From contig JAZSJI010000030.1 in the NCBI GenBank assembly GCA_045534235.1, positions 1-12,761 of the forward strand: a stretch of DNA of 12,761 nucleotides. Direction: 5' to 3'. The position numbers were made by a program, and so were the translations under genes. Position 1 is the first letter of the stretch. The number at the start of each line of letters is the position of its first letter. Positions 1 to 7,130 of this stretch are shown here, piece after piece. The notes under the pieces were generated by a model. It had not been told where the DNA came from, made no database searches, and saw nothing but the letters and a program-made list of their open reading frames with translations. The DNA comes from Flemingiibacterium sp045534235. Lineage in GTDB: Bacteria; Bacillota; Clostridia; Oscillospirales; CAG-272.

Positions 1-38
1 GCGATAGGAGATATGGATTTCTCCATATCTCCTATCGC
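1..38 (-). terminator. Strong hairpin after spoVAE, probable intrinsic terminator
   Basis: Positions 1-17 and 22-38 are perfect inverted repeats (17 bp) around a 4-base loop. Read on the minus strand, the direction of spoVAE transcription, the loop is GAAA, a GNRA-type tetraloop; on the plus strand it would be UUUC. The hairpin begins about 60 bases after the spoVAE stop. The U-tract expected of an intrinsic terminator would lie at positions below 1, outside the window, so termination is inferred from the stem and its place at the end of the spoVA module. The stem could extend beyond the window edge. No T-run follows it on the plus strand. Confidence 0.6.
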
Positions 39-44
39 CCCGGA

Positions 45-79
45 CGGCTACATTGGGATAACATCCCTATGCGTAGCCG
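45..79 (-). other. Nested inverted repeat in the spoVAE 3' untranslated region
   Basis: CGGCTAC at 45-51 pairs with GTAGCCG at 73-79. Inside it, GGGAT at 55-59 pairs with ATCCC at 63-67 around a 3-base loop, leaving a 3x5 internal loop. It lies between the spoVAE stop and the terminator-like hairpin at 1-38. It may be a structured 3' end or part of a compound terminator; no known RNA family was recognised. Nothing else is visible in the 1-99 non-coding stretch. Confidence 0.35.
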
Positions 80-99
80 GCGAAAGTTCGCCCTTTTCT

Positions 100-468
100 T
101 TATCCCTTCGGCTTGCCGCGGAACAGCACCGCCGCGAGCCACGCAAGTACCATCGCCGCAGTAATGCCTGCCGCAGTTGGGGTAACTCCGCCCGTCAGAA
201 CGCCGATAAGTCCACGCTCGCCTATAGCCTTTTCAACGCCCTTGGCAAGCGAATATCCAAATCCCGTCAGCGGCACAGTCGCGCCGCAGCCTGCGAAATC
301 GACAAGCGGCTGATATACGCCAATGCCCGTCAGAATAACGCCGCCGACAACGTAAAAAACGAGTATGCGCGCAGGCGTGAGCTTGGTTTTATCAATGAGT
401 ATCTGCGCTATGATACAGAGCGCGCCACCAACGGCAAACGCCCAAACGTAATCAAGTATCTTATCCAT
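100..468 (-). CDS. spoVAE: Stage V sporulation protein AE (SpoVAE/SpoVAEb), DPA-uptake membrane protein
   Basis: This 122-residue membrane protein belongs to the SpoVAC/SpoVAEb family. SpoVA proteins reside in the inner spore membrane and are needed to move Ca-dipicolinic acid (DPA) into the forespore and release it at germination. Hydrophobic segments lie at about residues 8-25, 35-52, 86-104 and 103-116. The family signature AGCGATVPLTGFGYSL (59-74) parallels AGAGTLVPITGFANAV in the SpoVAC of this window, so the two are paralogues. The ATG at 468 overlaps the end of spoVAD by 8 bases and is preceded by GGAGG inside spoVAD, indicating translational coupling. Length is normal. In Bacillus the operon is read by sigma-G in the forespore; the same is likely here. 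It is the last gene before the hairpin at 1-38. Confidence 0.95.
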   Translation of the reverse strand: MDKILDYVWAFAVGGALCIIAQILIDKTKLTPARILVFYVVGGVILTGIGVYQPLVDFAGCGATVPLTGFGYSLAKGVEKAIGERGLIGVLTGGVTPTAAGITAAMVLAWLAAVLFRGKPKG

Positions 469-1471
469 TTTCGCCCTCCACGGTAATGTGCAAAAGATGA
501 GCTATGCCGGGTATCGTCAGCCCCTGCTGTAAACTCGCGGTGTTCATCATCGCGCCCGTAGCCATAAAGAGAATATTTTTTAGCCTTTCCTCGCAAAGCT
601 CGCGCAGAATATGTCCTGCGAACACGGTAGCACAGCATCCGCATCCGGAGCCTCCTGCGTGCATATCCTGACGCTCGCGGTCGTATATCATAAGTCCGCA
701 GTCGCGGTGTACGCGAGAAATATCGTAGCCCTCCGCACGAAGCAGGTCGACTAAAATGCCGCTTCCCTCGTATCCGAGATCACCCGTGAATATTGCGTCG
801 AAATCCTCGGGGACGCTTCCCGACTCGTCGAAATACCGCTTCAACGTATCCACCGCCGACGGCGCCATAGCCGCGCCCATATTCGCTGCGTCACAGATAC
901 CCTTGTCGCAGACACGCCCGGGCAGAACGTCCGCGATAAACGGCGCGCCCGTGTGCTCGCCGACTATTACCGCCGCCGCACCCGTAACCGTCCACTGCGC
1001 CGTCGGAGCACGCTGACCGCCGTACTCAAGCGGATTTCGGAATTGGCGCTCCGCCGTACAGTTATGCGAGGACGTAACCGCCGCCGTGCGCGAATATTTG
1101 CCCGAATCGACGAGCATAGAGGACAAAATAAGCGACTCCGCCATAGTCGAGCACGCCCCGAAAAGCCCGAAAAACTGTGCGTCGAAATTAGCAAGCCCAT
1201 ATCCGCTCGACGTGCACTGATTTATAAGGTCGCCTGCGAATATAGCGTCAATATCGTGTACCGTAAATCCGCCCTTGTCGAGCGCGGTGTTCAGCGCGAT
1301 ACGTTGCATCTCACTCTCCGACTGCTCCCACGTAGCCTTCTCGAACGTGTCTGTTTCATCGTACTTGTCAAAGCAGCGCGCGAGAGGGCCTTCCATCTCT
1401 TTTTTCCCGACAACCGTGGCGGCGCAGATTATCGACGGACGCGAGGTGAGAGTTATTATTCCCTTCTGCAT
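461..1471 (-). CDS. spoVAD: Stage V sporulation protein AD (SpoVAD), DPA-binding protein
   Basis: This soluble 336-residue protein has a thiolase/ketoacyl-synthase-like fold. In Bacillus, SpoVAD binds dipicolinic acid directly and works with SpoVAC and SpoVAE in DPA uptake. Family landmarks are GPLARCFDKY near the N terminus, GLFGACSTMAES with Cys107 at the thiolase nucleophile position, SSHNCTAERQFRNPLEYGGQ at about 134-153, TVTGAAAVIVG, DCGLMIY, and the Gly/Cys-rich HAGGSGCGCCA near the C terminus. I chose ATG 1471 over an in-frame GTG at 1480: the GTG lies within the Shine-Dalgarno sequence GAGGTG (1478-1483), which is ideally spaced for the ATG. The start shares one base with the spoVAC stop (TGATG), so translation is probably coupled. 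Length is close to the Bacillus protein (about 338 residues), and nothing is missing. Confidence 0.96.
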   Translation of the reverse strand: MQKGIITLTSRPSIICAATVVGKKEMEGPLARCFDKYDETDTFEKATWEQSESEMQRIALNTALDKGGFTVHDIDAIFAGDLINQCTSSGYGLANFDAQFFGLFGACSTMAESLILSSMLVDSGKYSRTAAVTSSHNCTAERQFRNPLEYGGQRAPTAQWTVTGAAAVIVGEHTGAPFIADVLPGRVCDKGICDAANMGAAMAPSAVDTLKRYFDESGSVPEDFDAIFTGDLGYEGSGILVDLLRAEGYDISRVHRDCGLMIYDRERQDMHAGGSGCGCCATVFAGHILRELCEERLKNILFMATGAMMNTASLQQGLTIPGIAHLLHITVEGENG

Positions 1472-1914
1472 CAAAAGCACCTCACGATGTATAAAATAAC
1501 GCCGTATATCACCGACGCGAGCGTGCCGTAAAGTATAACGGGGCCTGCGACGGTGAATATTTTCGCCCCGACGCCAAGTATAAAGCCCTCCGCTTTTGTA
1601 TCAAGCGCAGGCGACACGACTGCGTTTGCAAAGCCCGTGATCGGCACAAGCGTGCCTGCACCTGCAAATTTTGCTATGTTGTCAAACACGTTAAAGGCGG
1701 TCAGAACCGCCGCTAAAAATACGAGCGATACGGGCACGAGTGCCTTCACGTTATCCTCGCGCATACCGAGATAGGTGTATAAGTCGAAAAGCCCCTGCCC
1801 GAGCGTACATATCGCTCCGCCGACTATAAACGCCTTCGCACAGTCTGCGGGGAGATTTGATTTTTTGGCGCGCTTTTCGACGTACCGCTTATATGTTTTA
1901 TCGTCCATCTTCAT
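1471..1914 (-). CDS. spoVAC: Stage V sporulation protein AC (SpoVAC), DPA channel component
   Basis: This 147-residue inner spore membrane protein has a charged N terminus (about 1-22) followed by hydrophobic segments at about 26-42, 59-78, 85-104 and 115-145. The signature AGAGTLVPITGFANAV (84-99) is shared with SpoVAE. In Bacillus, SpoVAC behaves as a mechanosensitive-type channel releasing DPA during germination. It opens a minimal spoVAC-AD-AE module; spoVAA, spoVAB and spoVAF are not in the window, as is usual in Clostridia. The start ATG 1914 has a very strong Shine-Dalgarno AGGAGG (1922-1927, 7-base spacing). A second ATG at 1908 is spaced too far. The Shine-Dalgarno lies wholly inside the 3' arm of a hairpin (1920-1959), so translation from read-through mRNA may be blocked (see separate entry). 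Confidence 0.96.
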   Translation of the reverse strand: MKMDDKTYKRYVEKRAKKSNLPADCAKAFIVGGAICTLGQGLFDLYTYLGMREDNVKALVPVSLVFLAAVLTAFNVFDNIAKFAGAGTLVPITGFANAVVSPALDTKAEGFILGVGAKIFTVAGPVILYGTLASVIYGVILYIVRCF

Positions 1915-1916
1915 AG

Positions 1917-1962
1917 AAAAACCTCCTTACCTTGGCTTATTTATGCCCGTAAGGAGGTTATT
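1917..1962 (-). promoter_or_regulatory. Hairpin hiding the spoVAC Shine-Dalgarno, also terminator-like
   Basis: In the minus-strand transcript the 5' arm AACCUCCUUAC (1959-1949) pairs perfectly over 11 bp with GUAAGGAGGUU (1930-1920), which contains the AGGAGG of spoVAC. An optional inner GGC/GCC pairing (1945-1947 with 1934-1936) shortens the 18-base loop. Five U residues (1921-1917) follow the G-rich arm, so the element also resembles a weak intrinsic terminator for the upstream HAD/topB transcript. It fills the whole gap between the HAD stop (1963) and the spoVAC start (1914). Either reading predicts low spoVA expression from read-through transcription. The structure is seen in the sequence; the regulatory effect is inferred. 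Confidence 0.6.
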
Positions 1963-1968
1963 TTATGC
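1938..1968 (-). promoter_or_regulatory. Possible forespore (sigma-G-like) promoter for spoVAC
   Basis: On the minus strand GCATA (1968-1964, overlapping the HAD stop codon) is followed after 18 bases by CATAAATA (1945-1938). The first fits the sigma-G -35 pattern gnATR. The second is only a partial fit to the -10 pattern CATnnTA. A start about 7 bases further on would fall near 1931, inside the hairpin loop, giving mRNA that lacks the 5' arm and leaves the spoVAC Shine-Dalgarno free. The spoVA operon is under sigma-G in Bacillus, which motivates the search; the match itself is weak. Confidence 0.25.
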
Positions 1969-2610
1969 AAGAAGCAGTTTTTTCAGTTCTTCGACCGTAT
2001 CAACGATATATTCAGCACCGCTCTCTATATGCTCGGCGCGGTCGCCGTAGCCGAACGTAACGCCGATACAGGGTATTCCGCTTTTGTGCGCGCCCTCAAC
2101 ATCGTGGCGTCGGTCACCGACCATTATAGCAAGCGACTTATCCATCGGGTGCTTTTCAAACGCGTAGTCAATGACCTCGTGTTTTTTAACGCGAGTACCG
2201 TCGAGCTCGCTTCCAAACGTCGCGGTGAAATACTTCGCAAGGTCAAATTTTTCGAGTATCATATCGGCGAACGCAATAGGCTTCGAGGTCGCAAGAATAA
2301 GCTCACAGCCTGCACTCTTTAGAGCGGCAAGAAGCTCGGGTATACCCTCGTAAATGCTCACCTCGAAGATGCCTGTCGGACGGTAATACTCTCGGTAGTA
2401 GTCGACGGCGAGCTTCGCGTCGTCAGGTGAAAGTCCGAAATAGTTTTCGAAAGAGTCGGTAAGCGGCGGACCAATAAAGCATTTAAGCTTTTCCTGCTCG
2501 GCGTCAACGCCGAACTTTTTCATCGCGTACTGCACCGATTTTGTGATACCCTCGAACGGATCGTCAAGCGTGCCGTCAAGGTCGAAAAGAATGTGTTTGT
2601 ATTTAGCCAT
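1963..2610 (-). CDS. HAD-superfamily phosphatase (phosphoglycolate phosphatase-like)
   Basis: This 215-residue soluble hydrolase carries all HAD motifs: motif I DLDGT with nucleophile Asp10 and acid/base Asp12; an alpha-helical cap at about 18-85; motif II LATSKP (Thr108/Ser109); a Lys in the KKHEV region (142-146) for motif III; and motif IV GDRRHD (165-170) for Mg2+. The layout is that of subfamily IA enzymes such as phosphoglycolate phosphatase Gph or pyrophosphatase PpaX, but the substrate cannot be read from the sequence. It starts 13 bases after the topB stop with GAGGG just upstream, so the two are probably co-transcribed. Salvage of DNA-repair phosphoglycolate would be one link to topoisomerase III, but that is speculation. 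Length is typical. Confidence 0.88.
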   Translation of the reverse strand: MAKYKHILFDLDGTLDDPFEGITKSVQYAMKKFGVDAEQEKLKCFIGPPLTDSFENYFGLSPDDAKLAVDYYREYYRPTGIFEVSIYEGIPELLAALKSAGCELILATSKPIAFADMILEKFDLAKYFTATFGSELDGTRVKKHEVIDYAFEKHPMDKSLAIMVGDRRHDVEGAHKSGIPCIGVTFGYGDRAEHIESGAEYIVDTVEELKKLLLA

Positions 2611-2623
2611 AATCCCTCACAAA

Positions 2624-4828
2624 TTACTGAAAAGAATAGTCAATCGGTATGCCCTCTATGGGCTTGCCCGTCGGCTGTGGAGCACTCGGCTGATACTGCA
2701 CCGTGCGCGGCACGTTGTCAAAATCAAACGCTATCTTATCACCGTCAAGCTTAAGACGAGCGCTGAAGGGCGTTCCCTTCTTTGAAATGAATCCCTCGAG
2801 CACGTCTGTCTTGCCGTCTGTGAGAAGCTGCTTTGCCTCAAGGACGGAGATCTGTCTTGAAGCGACCGTACTCCATATTGTAAATTTACAGCCGTCCTTG
2901 TATCCGCGACAGCCGTAGCCTCGGCGCGTACGCACGACCTCTTTGCCGCAAAGCGGACACGTGCCGATCAAGTCGCCCGCAAAGCCAGTAGACTCTGCAG
3001 AGCTTGCAAGCGCAAATACGCTTTCAATTTCAGCCTCGGCTATTTTCGTAGCGCCGTCAACGCTCATCTCACCGCGGTAAACGCTCTTTAATGCCTTGCC
3101 AAGCTCGGCCGTCTTGTATTTGTCCATACCGATGCCCATAGCGCCGAGCGCGTCGACGAGGTATTCGCCGTCGGGAAGTATAGTATAAACGTCCTTTTTG
3201 AGCTGAATATATCCCGACGAGCGCGCGTTGTCGATTATCTGCGTGCGCGTCGCCTCCGTACCAAGCTCAAGGCCCTCGAATACGGCGCGGTATTCCTCCG
3301 CATCGTTTTCCTCATCGTCCTTCTTTGAAAGCTCGTCGCGGAAGGGATTTTTGAGGTAGTTATTGAGCGTTTCGATTGTATAGTGCTTTGGCGGAGAGGT
3401 TTCCTTCTCGGCAGGAGCAAATTCGATGTTAACCGCGTCACCTTTTTTGAGTGCCGGCAGGATCTTGTCCTTCGCGGTGTAGTCGTCGTACTTCGTCCAG
3501 CCGGGCTCAACCATAACCGTGCCCTTAAGCACAAATTCCTCACCCGTTTCGGGGGGACTTCCGACGGATATTTTGATCTCCGGCTTATCAACGATACAGT
3601 CAAGCGAGCAGAACACCGCCGCAAAGCGTCGCATTATCGCGCCGTAGACGATAGCCTCGTCCTCGGAAAGGCGCTTCTTGTCGGGTATCTTCGTGGTGGG
3701 CGTGAGCGCGGAGTGCGCCTCGATCTTTGAGTCGTCGAATATCTGCTTTGTGTCCTTAAAGGCTATCGGATAGCCGAGATTTGACACTGCGGCGATTACA
3801 CGCTTTACCTTATCCTTCTCCGCCGTTGCGAGATACTCGGAGTTAGTACGCGGATAGGTAACGTAGCCCTCCTCGTAGAGCTTTTGAAGCACCTCAAGCG
3901 AGCGCGGCATAGACATTTTGTACTTCTTACCGAGGAAGCTTTGCAGCTTCGAGAGTGACCAAAGCTTACCGGGTGAAAGCTTGTCCTTTTTACGCTTTAC
4001 ATCCGTGACTACCGCGCCGAGCGCGTTATACTCTGCGCACTTTTTCTGACAGTCGCCAAAGGAATTTTTGTCAAACTTTAATTTCGACAAAAGCTCGACT
4101 GTCTCGCCGTTCGTTTCGGCGGCAGAGCGCGGCTGATAGTATTTCTCGGGTATGAAATTGCGTATAGCGCGATCCCTCTCACAAATCGCGCGCACAATGG
4201 GTACGATAACACGCCCCACACGAAGAAGCGTGCCCGATTTTAGCGTTGCATAGCGCGTTAAATTGATGCCGTACAGCCAATCCATATAGGTGCGCGCAAA
4301 GCCTTCGTTTGCGAGATGATCATATTTTGCCTCGTCCGGCGATTCAGACAGCGCCGCTTTTATGGTTTCGGCGGTCTGATCGGGAAGCCAAAGGCGCGCA
4401 AAACGCTTGCCTTCAACGAAAAACGGCTGTGCGGGCGTTAAGTCAAACGACTTCATTATGCAAAGGCGGACGATTATCTCGCCCTCTCTGTCCGAGTCGC
4501 CCGCGTTGATTATAGTGTCAACGTCCGCGCGGCGGCAGAGCTGGCGTATGGTTTCAAACTGCCTTGCCGTACCGTCGTCGCCCTTGCCGGATTTACGAAG
4601 CTCGTAGGAAAACTCAGAGGGAAAGCACGGCAATCCCTCAAGCGTCCATTTTGAACCACGCTCACCGCCCGTGTAATATTCAACGTCCGCCAGCGAGAAA
4701 AGGTGTCCGAACGCCCACGTGACTATGTACTCGCCCACGGTGTAAAATCCGTTTCCCCTTGGCGTGCCGCCGAGGGCGCTGACTATAGAGCGTGCAAGCG
4801 AGGGCTTCTCTGCGATTATCAGCTTCAT
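2624..4828 (-). CDS. topB: DNA topoisomerase III (type IA)
   Basis: This 734-residue enzyme relaxes and decatenates DNA by single-strand passage and typically resolves replication or recombination intermediates. The Toprim domain spans about 1-145, with catalytic Glu7 in AEKPS and the metal-binding DSDREGE (111-117). The cleavage domain follows, with the active-site Tyr325 in VTYPRT, then HSALTPT (372-378) and GTEATR (523-528). A four-cysteine zinc motif (Cys624, 627, 640, 647) is followed by the C-terminal domain typical of Firmicute TopB. It is full length with no missing catalytic residue. An acidic stretch at about 503-512 (DDEENDAEE) is the only compositional oddity. The start ATG overlaps the stop of the upstream permease by 4 bases (ATGA), with only a weak GCGGGA-type ribosome site, so translational coupling is likely. 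Confidence 0.96.
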   Translation of the reverse strand: MKLIIAEKPSLARSIVSALGGTPRGNGFYTVGEYIVTWAFGHLFSLADVEYYTGGERGSKWTLEGLPCFPSEFSYELRKSGKGDDGTARQFETIRQLCRRADVDTIINAGDSDREGEIIVRLCIMKSFDLTPAQPFFVEGKRFARLWLPDQTAETIKAALSESPDEAKYDHLANEGFARTYMDWLYGINLTRYATLKSGTLLRVGRVIVPIVRAICERDRAIRNFIPEKYYQPRSAAETNGETVELLSKLKFDKNSFGDCQKKCAEYNALGAVVTDVKRKKDKLSPGKLWSLSKLQSFLGKKYKMSMPRSLEVLQKLYEEGYVTYPRTNSEYLATAEKDKVKRVIAAVSNLGYPIAFKDTKQIFDDSKIEAHSALTPTTKIPDKKRLSEDEAIVYGAIMRRFAAVFCSLDCIVDKPEIKISVGSPPETGEEFVLKGTVMVEPGWTKYDDYTAKDKILPALKKGDAVNIEFAPAEKETSPPKHYTIETLNNYLKNPFRDELSKKDDEENDAEEYRAVFEGLELGTEATRTQIIDNARSSGYIQLKKDVYTILPDGEYLVDALGAMGIGMDKYKTAELGKALKSVYRGEMSVDGATKIAEAEIESVFALASSAESTGFAGDLIGTCPLCGKEVVRTRRGYGCRGYKDGCKFTIWSTVASRQISVLEAKQLLTDGKTDVLEGFISKKGTPFSARLKLDGDKIAFDFDNVPRTVQYQPSAPQPTGKPIEGIPIDYSFQ

Positions 4829-5784
4829 ATAAGTCCCGCTTCTTTAAGAACAACTATACCTAGGAATATCGTGAAAACGCACATCATTGTGGAGATAAGT
4901 AAAATCTGTCCCGCCAAATGATGGTCGCTCTTCATCTGCTTTGCCATAATATAGCTCGACACCGCCGCGGGTCCGCCGAGTACGATAAGTATCACTCCAA
5001 GCTCAACGCCTCGAAAGCCGAGAAGCGTCGCAACAGCGAGTGCCGCGCCCGGAATAAGGACGGTGCGAAGCGAGCTTGCCGTAATGGCAAGTCCGAGACG
5101 GCCCTTGAGCGAGGACAGGTCAAAGCTTGCGCCAAGGCTGATGAGCGATATTGGCATCGCCAATTCGGAAAGGTACGATAGTCCCTTATCTACAACACTC
5201 GGAAGCTCTGCAGGCACAAGCTGCCAAAGCAGCGCCAGAGCAACGGCAATAATGAGCGGATTCGTAAATACCGATTTTGCGATATGTATAATAAGCTCAC
5301 GCGCCGAGAGCTTATTCTCGGACGGCGCAAATATCGTAAGTATCACAACCGCATATACGTTAAAGAGCACTACAACAAACGGCAGCACCATAGCGATAAC
5401 CGACACGCCCGATTCACCGAACATATTCGAAACGAGCGTTACGCCGAGTATAGCCGCGTTTGAGCGGAACGTGCCTTGCACGAACGCACCGCATTTTGCC
5501 TTGTCCTTAATAAACAGAGGCGTAATGGCACACGGCAGAAAAACGGTTACAGTAACGGCGATAACGCAGAATACTATAAGACGTATATTGAGACTCTCGG
5601 AAATATTCGTAGTCGCTATATCCTGAAACAGCAGGCACGGGAGGCATATCTTAAAAACGAGCTTATCACAGACCGCAAGGAAGCCGTCGTTAAAAAAATT
5701 CGCCCTTTTGAGAATTGCGCCGAGTAAAACTATTATAAATATCGGAGCTACTATATTAAAGCTGTATATAAAGCTTTCGAACAC
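4825..5784 (-). CDS. AEC (auxin efflux carrier) family permease
   Basis: This 319-residue integral membrane protein has roughly ten hydrophobic helices arranged as two halves. N-terminal: IVAPIFIIVLLGAIL (about 11-25) followed by KRANFF. Middle: a charged loop near 155-165. C-terminal: AMPISLISLGASF (about 207-219) and a GGPAAVSSYIMA motif near 271-282. These fit the AEC/BART-type family, whose bacterial members move malate, malonate or similar small organic acids; the substrate cannot be assigned. I chose GTG 5784, which has AGAAGG (5793-5798) 8 bases upstream; an alternative GTG at 5793 overlaps that ribosome site. The gene begins 17 bases after the capA-like stop and overlaps topB by 4 bases, so it is inside the operon. 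Confidence 0.9.
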   Translation of the reverse strand: MFESFIYSFNIVAPIFIIVLLGAILKRANFFNDGFLAVCDKLVFKICLPCLLFQDIATTNISESLNIRLIVFCVIAVTVTVFLPCAITPLFIKDKAKCGAFVQGTFRSNAAILGVTLVSNMFGESGVSVIAMVLPFVVVLFNVYAVVILTIFAPSENKLSARELIIHIAKSVFTNPLIIAVALALLWQLVPAELPSVVDKGLSYLSELAMPISLISLGASFDLSSLKGRLGLAITASSLRTVLIPGAALAVATLLGFRGVELGVILIVLGGPAAVSSYIMAKQMKSDHHLAGQILLISTMMCVFTIFLGIVVLKEAGLI

Positions 5785-5801
5785 TGTGTGCACCTTCTTT
5801 T

Positions 5802-7118
5802 TTATTTAAGAAAATCGGGTAAAAATTCTGCAGATACGTTATTTTTTGCAAAGCCTCTTATCTTGTCCATTGTCCAAATCTTTCTGTCAGCCGTCTGACC
5901 GTAATTGGGACAGCCGTGAAGGGCGACAAGCTCTTCTGTGTAGTCCTTCATAAGATAAACTTGCAGACCGAGGCGCTGTTTATTATAGTGAGTTACGGTC
6001 GGATTATATATCGGATTTTCGATAGTGATGCTTCCCGACTTATCCTTGACGATATCGAACGTAACGATGCCGCCTACAAGGTTCATATTATCGTACTGCG
6101 TAGAGATAAGGTTGCCGAGCGAATAGATAACGAGCGTCTTCGAGCCGTCTGTGGCCGTCTTCCACTCCATATTCTGAATAACGTGCGGATGCATACCGAG
6201 TATAACGTCCGCGCCTGCTTCGGTTATAGCATTTGCGAGGGATTTCTGTGAGCTTGAGAGAGTAAAATAGTTTTCCTCGCCCCAGTGCATTACGACGAAT
6301 ACAAGGTCGGCAAGCGTGTCTGCCTTCTTTGTCATACGCACGATCTCCGCTTCGTTTATGTAGGGAATGTACATCGTACTTCCTGCGGGAAGATACATAC
6401 CGTTCGTGCTATACGTGTATGAGATAAACGCAATAGAAACGCCGTTTTTCTCTACAACGCGGATATTTTCGTAGTCCGCCTTGTCGTAGTAGCCGCCGAG
6501 CATCGTGACCTTGCTTTCACGCGCGTGCCAATAATCGAGCGAGTTGCGGTAGCCCGCCTCTTTCTTATCGAGCATATGGTTGTTCGCCATATTGATAATA
6601 TCGAATCCAAGCTCGATAAGCGCGTCACCTGCCGCCTCGGGAGTATTAAAGTTCGGATAACCCGAAACGGTCATCTCGTCGCCGCAGATCGGCGTTTCCT
6701 GATTGATAAACGCAAGGTCCGCCGACTTTACCATATCGGCAATGCCTGCGTACATATCGGTGAAATTATACTTTTGTCCGTCCTTTGCACGAGCCTTCGC
6801 ATCTGTGTAGACGTTTTCGTGAATTATGTTATCACCTGCCGCGAGGAACTTGATGCGAACCTCACCGTTATTTACCGAAGGCTCATCGTTTACCGATGGC
6901 TCGCCACCGCCCGTCGTCGGCGTATACGCGGTGTCGTCTGTGCGCACATTTACGTCGTCGGTCGTGTCGGCGCTCGGTGCTGTAACGATAGTCGCGTTGG
7001 GATCGCGCGTATCGTCGGTGGTAACAAGTCCCGGTGTGCCGTCGTTTACGTTCGCGCCGCACGAGCATACGAGAATCAGCGTAAGCGCCGCGGTGGTGAG
7101 CTTCAGAAAATTCTTCAT
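5802..7118 (-). CDS. CapA-family lipoprotein, calcineurin-like metallophosphatase domain
   Basis: This 438-residue predicted lipoprotein has a signal peptide with lipobox VCSC (lipidated Cys20), then a Thr/Asp-rich linker (about 22-87) ending in a duplicated EPSVN(D/N) unit. The catalytic region is of the CapA (PGA_cap) type related to metallophosphoesterases: AAGDN with Asp96 and His100, NQE (139-141), NNH (179-181), HWG (278-280), HPH (310-312) and SLGN (333-336). CapA is needed for poly-gamma-glutamate capsule synthesis in Bacillus anthracis, but no capB or capC is present, so a different cell-surface role is likely. A tail of about 50 residues follows the core. ATG 7118 is chosen because AGGG (7127-7130) is well placed for it; an in-frame GTG at 7127 lies in the ribosome site. 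Confidence 0.88.
   Translation of the reverse strand: MKNFLKLTTAALTLILVCSCGANVNDGTPGLVTTDDTRDPNATIVTAPSADTTDDVNVRTDDTAYTPTTGGGEPSVNDEPSVNNGEVRIKFLAAGDNIIHENVYTDAKARAKDGQKYNFTDMYAGIADMVKSADLAFINQETPICGDEMTVSGYPNFNTPEAAGDALIELGFDIINMANNHMLDKKEAGYRNSLDYWHARESKVTMLGGYYDKADYENIRVVEKNGVSIAFISYTYSTNGMYLPAGSTMYIPYINEAEIVRMTKKADTLADLVFVVMHWGEENYFTLSSSQKSLANAITEAGADVILGMHPHVIQNMEWKTATDGSKTLVIYSLGNLISTQYDNMNLVGGIVTFDIVKDKSGSITIENPIYNPTVTHYNKQRLGLQVYLMKDYTEELVALHGCPNYGQTADRKIWTMDKIRGFAKNNVSAEFLPDFLK
6867..6902 (-). repeat. Two-copy 18-base tandem repeat in the capA-like linker
   Basis: Two adjacent 18-base units (6885-6902 and 6867-6884) match at 14 of 18 positions and encode EPSVND and EPSVNN. Three of the four differences are at third codon positions; the codon-16 change swaps Asp for Asn. 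This looks like a small in-frame duplication in a flexible linker. Confidence 0.75.
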
Positions 7119-7130
7119 AATTTTCACCCT

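Noticed and set aside
953..1531. Plus-strand open frame of 192 codons opposite spoVAD/spoVAC
   Set aside because: It is Arg-rich and antisense to a strongly conserved gene; a shadow frame.
1920..1959. Inverted repeat as a transposon end or attachment site
   Set aside because: No transposase or integrase is nearby, both flanks are core genes, and one arm is fully explained as the spoVAC Shine-Dalgarno.
5802..7118. Poly-gamma-glutamate capsule operon
   Set aside because: Only a CapA-like protein is present; no capB ligase or capC neighbour exists, so a capsule role is not supported.
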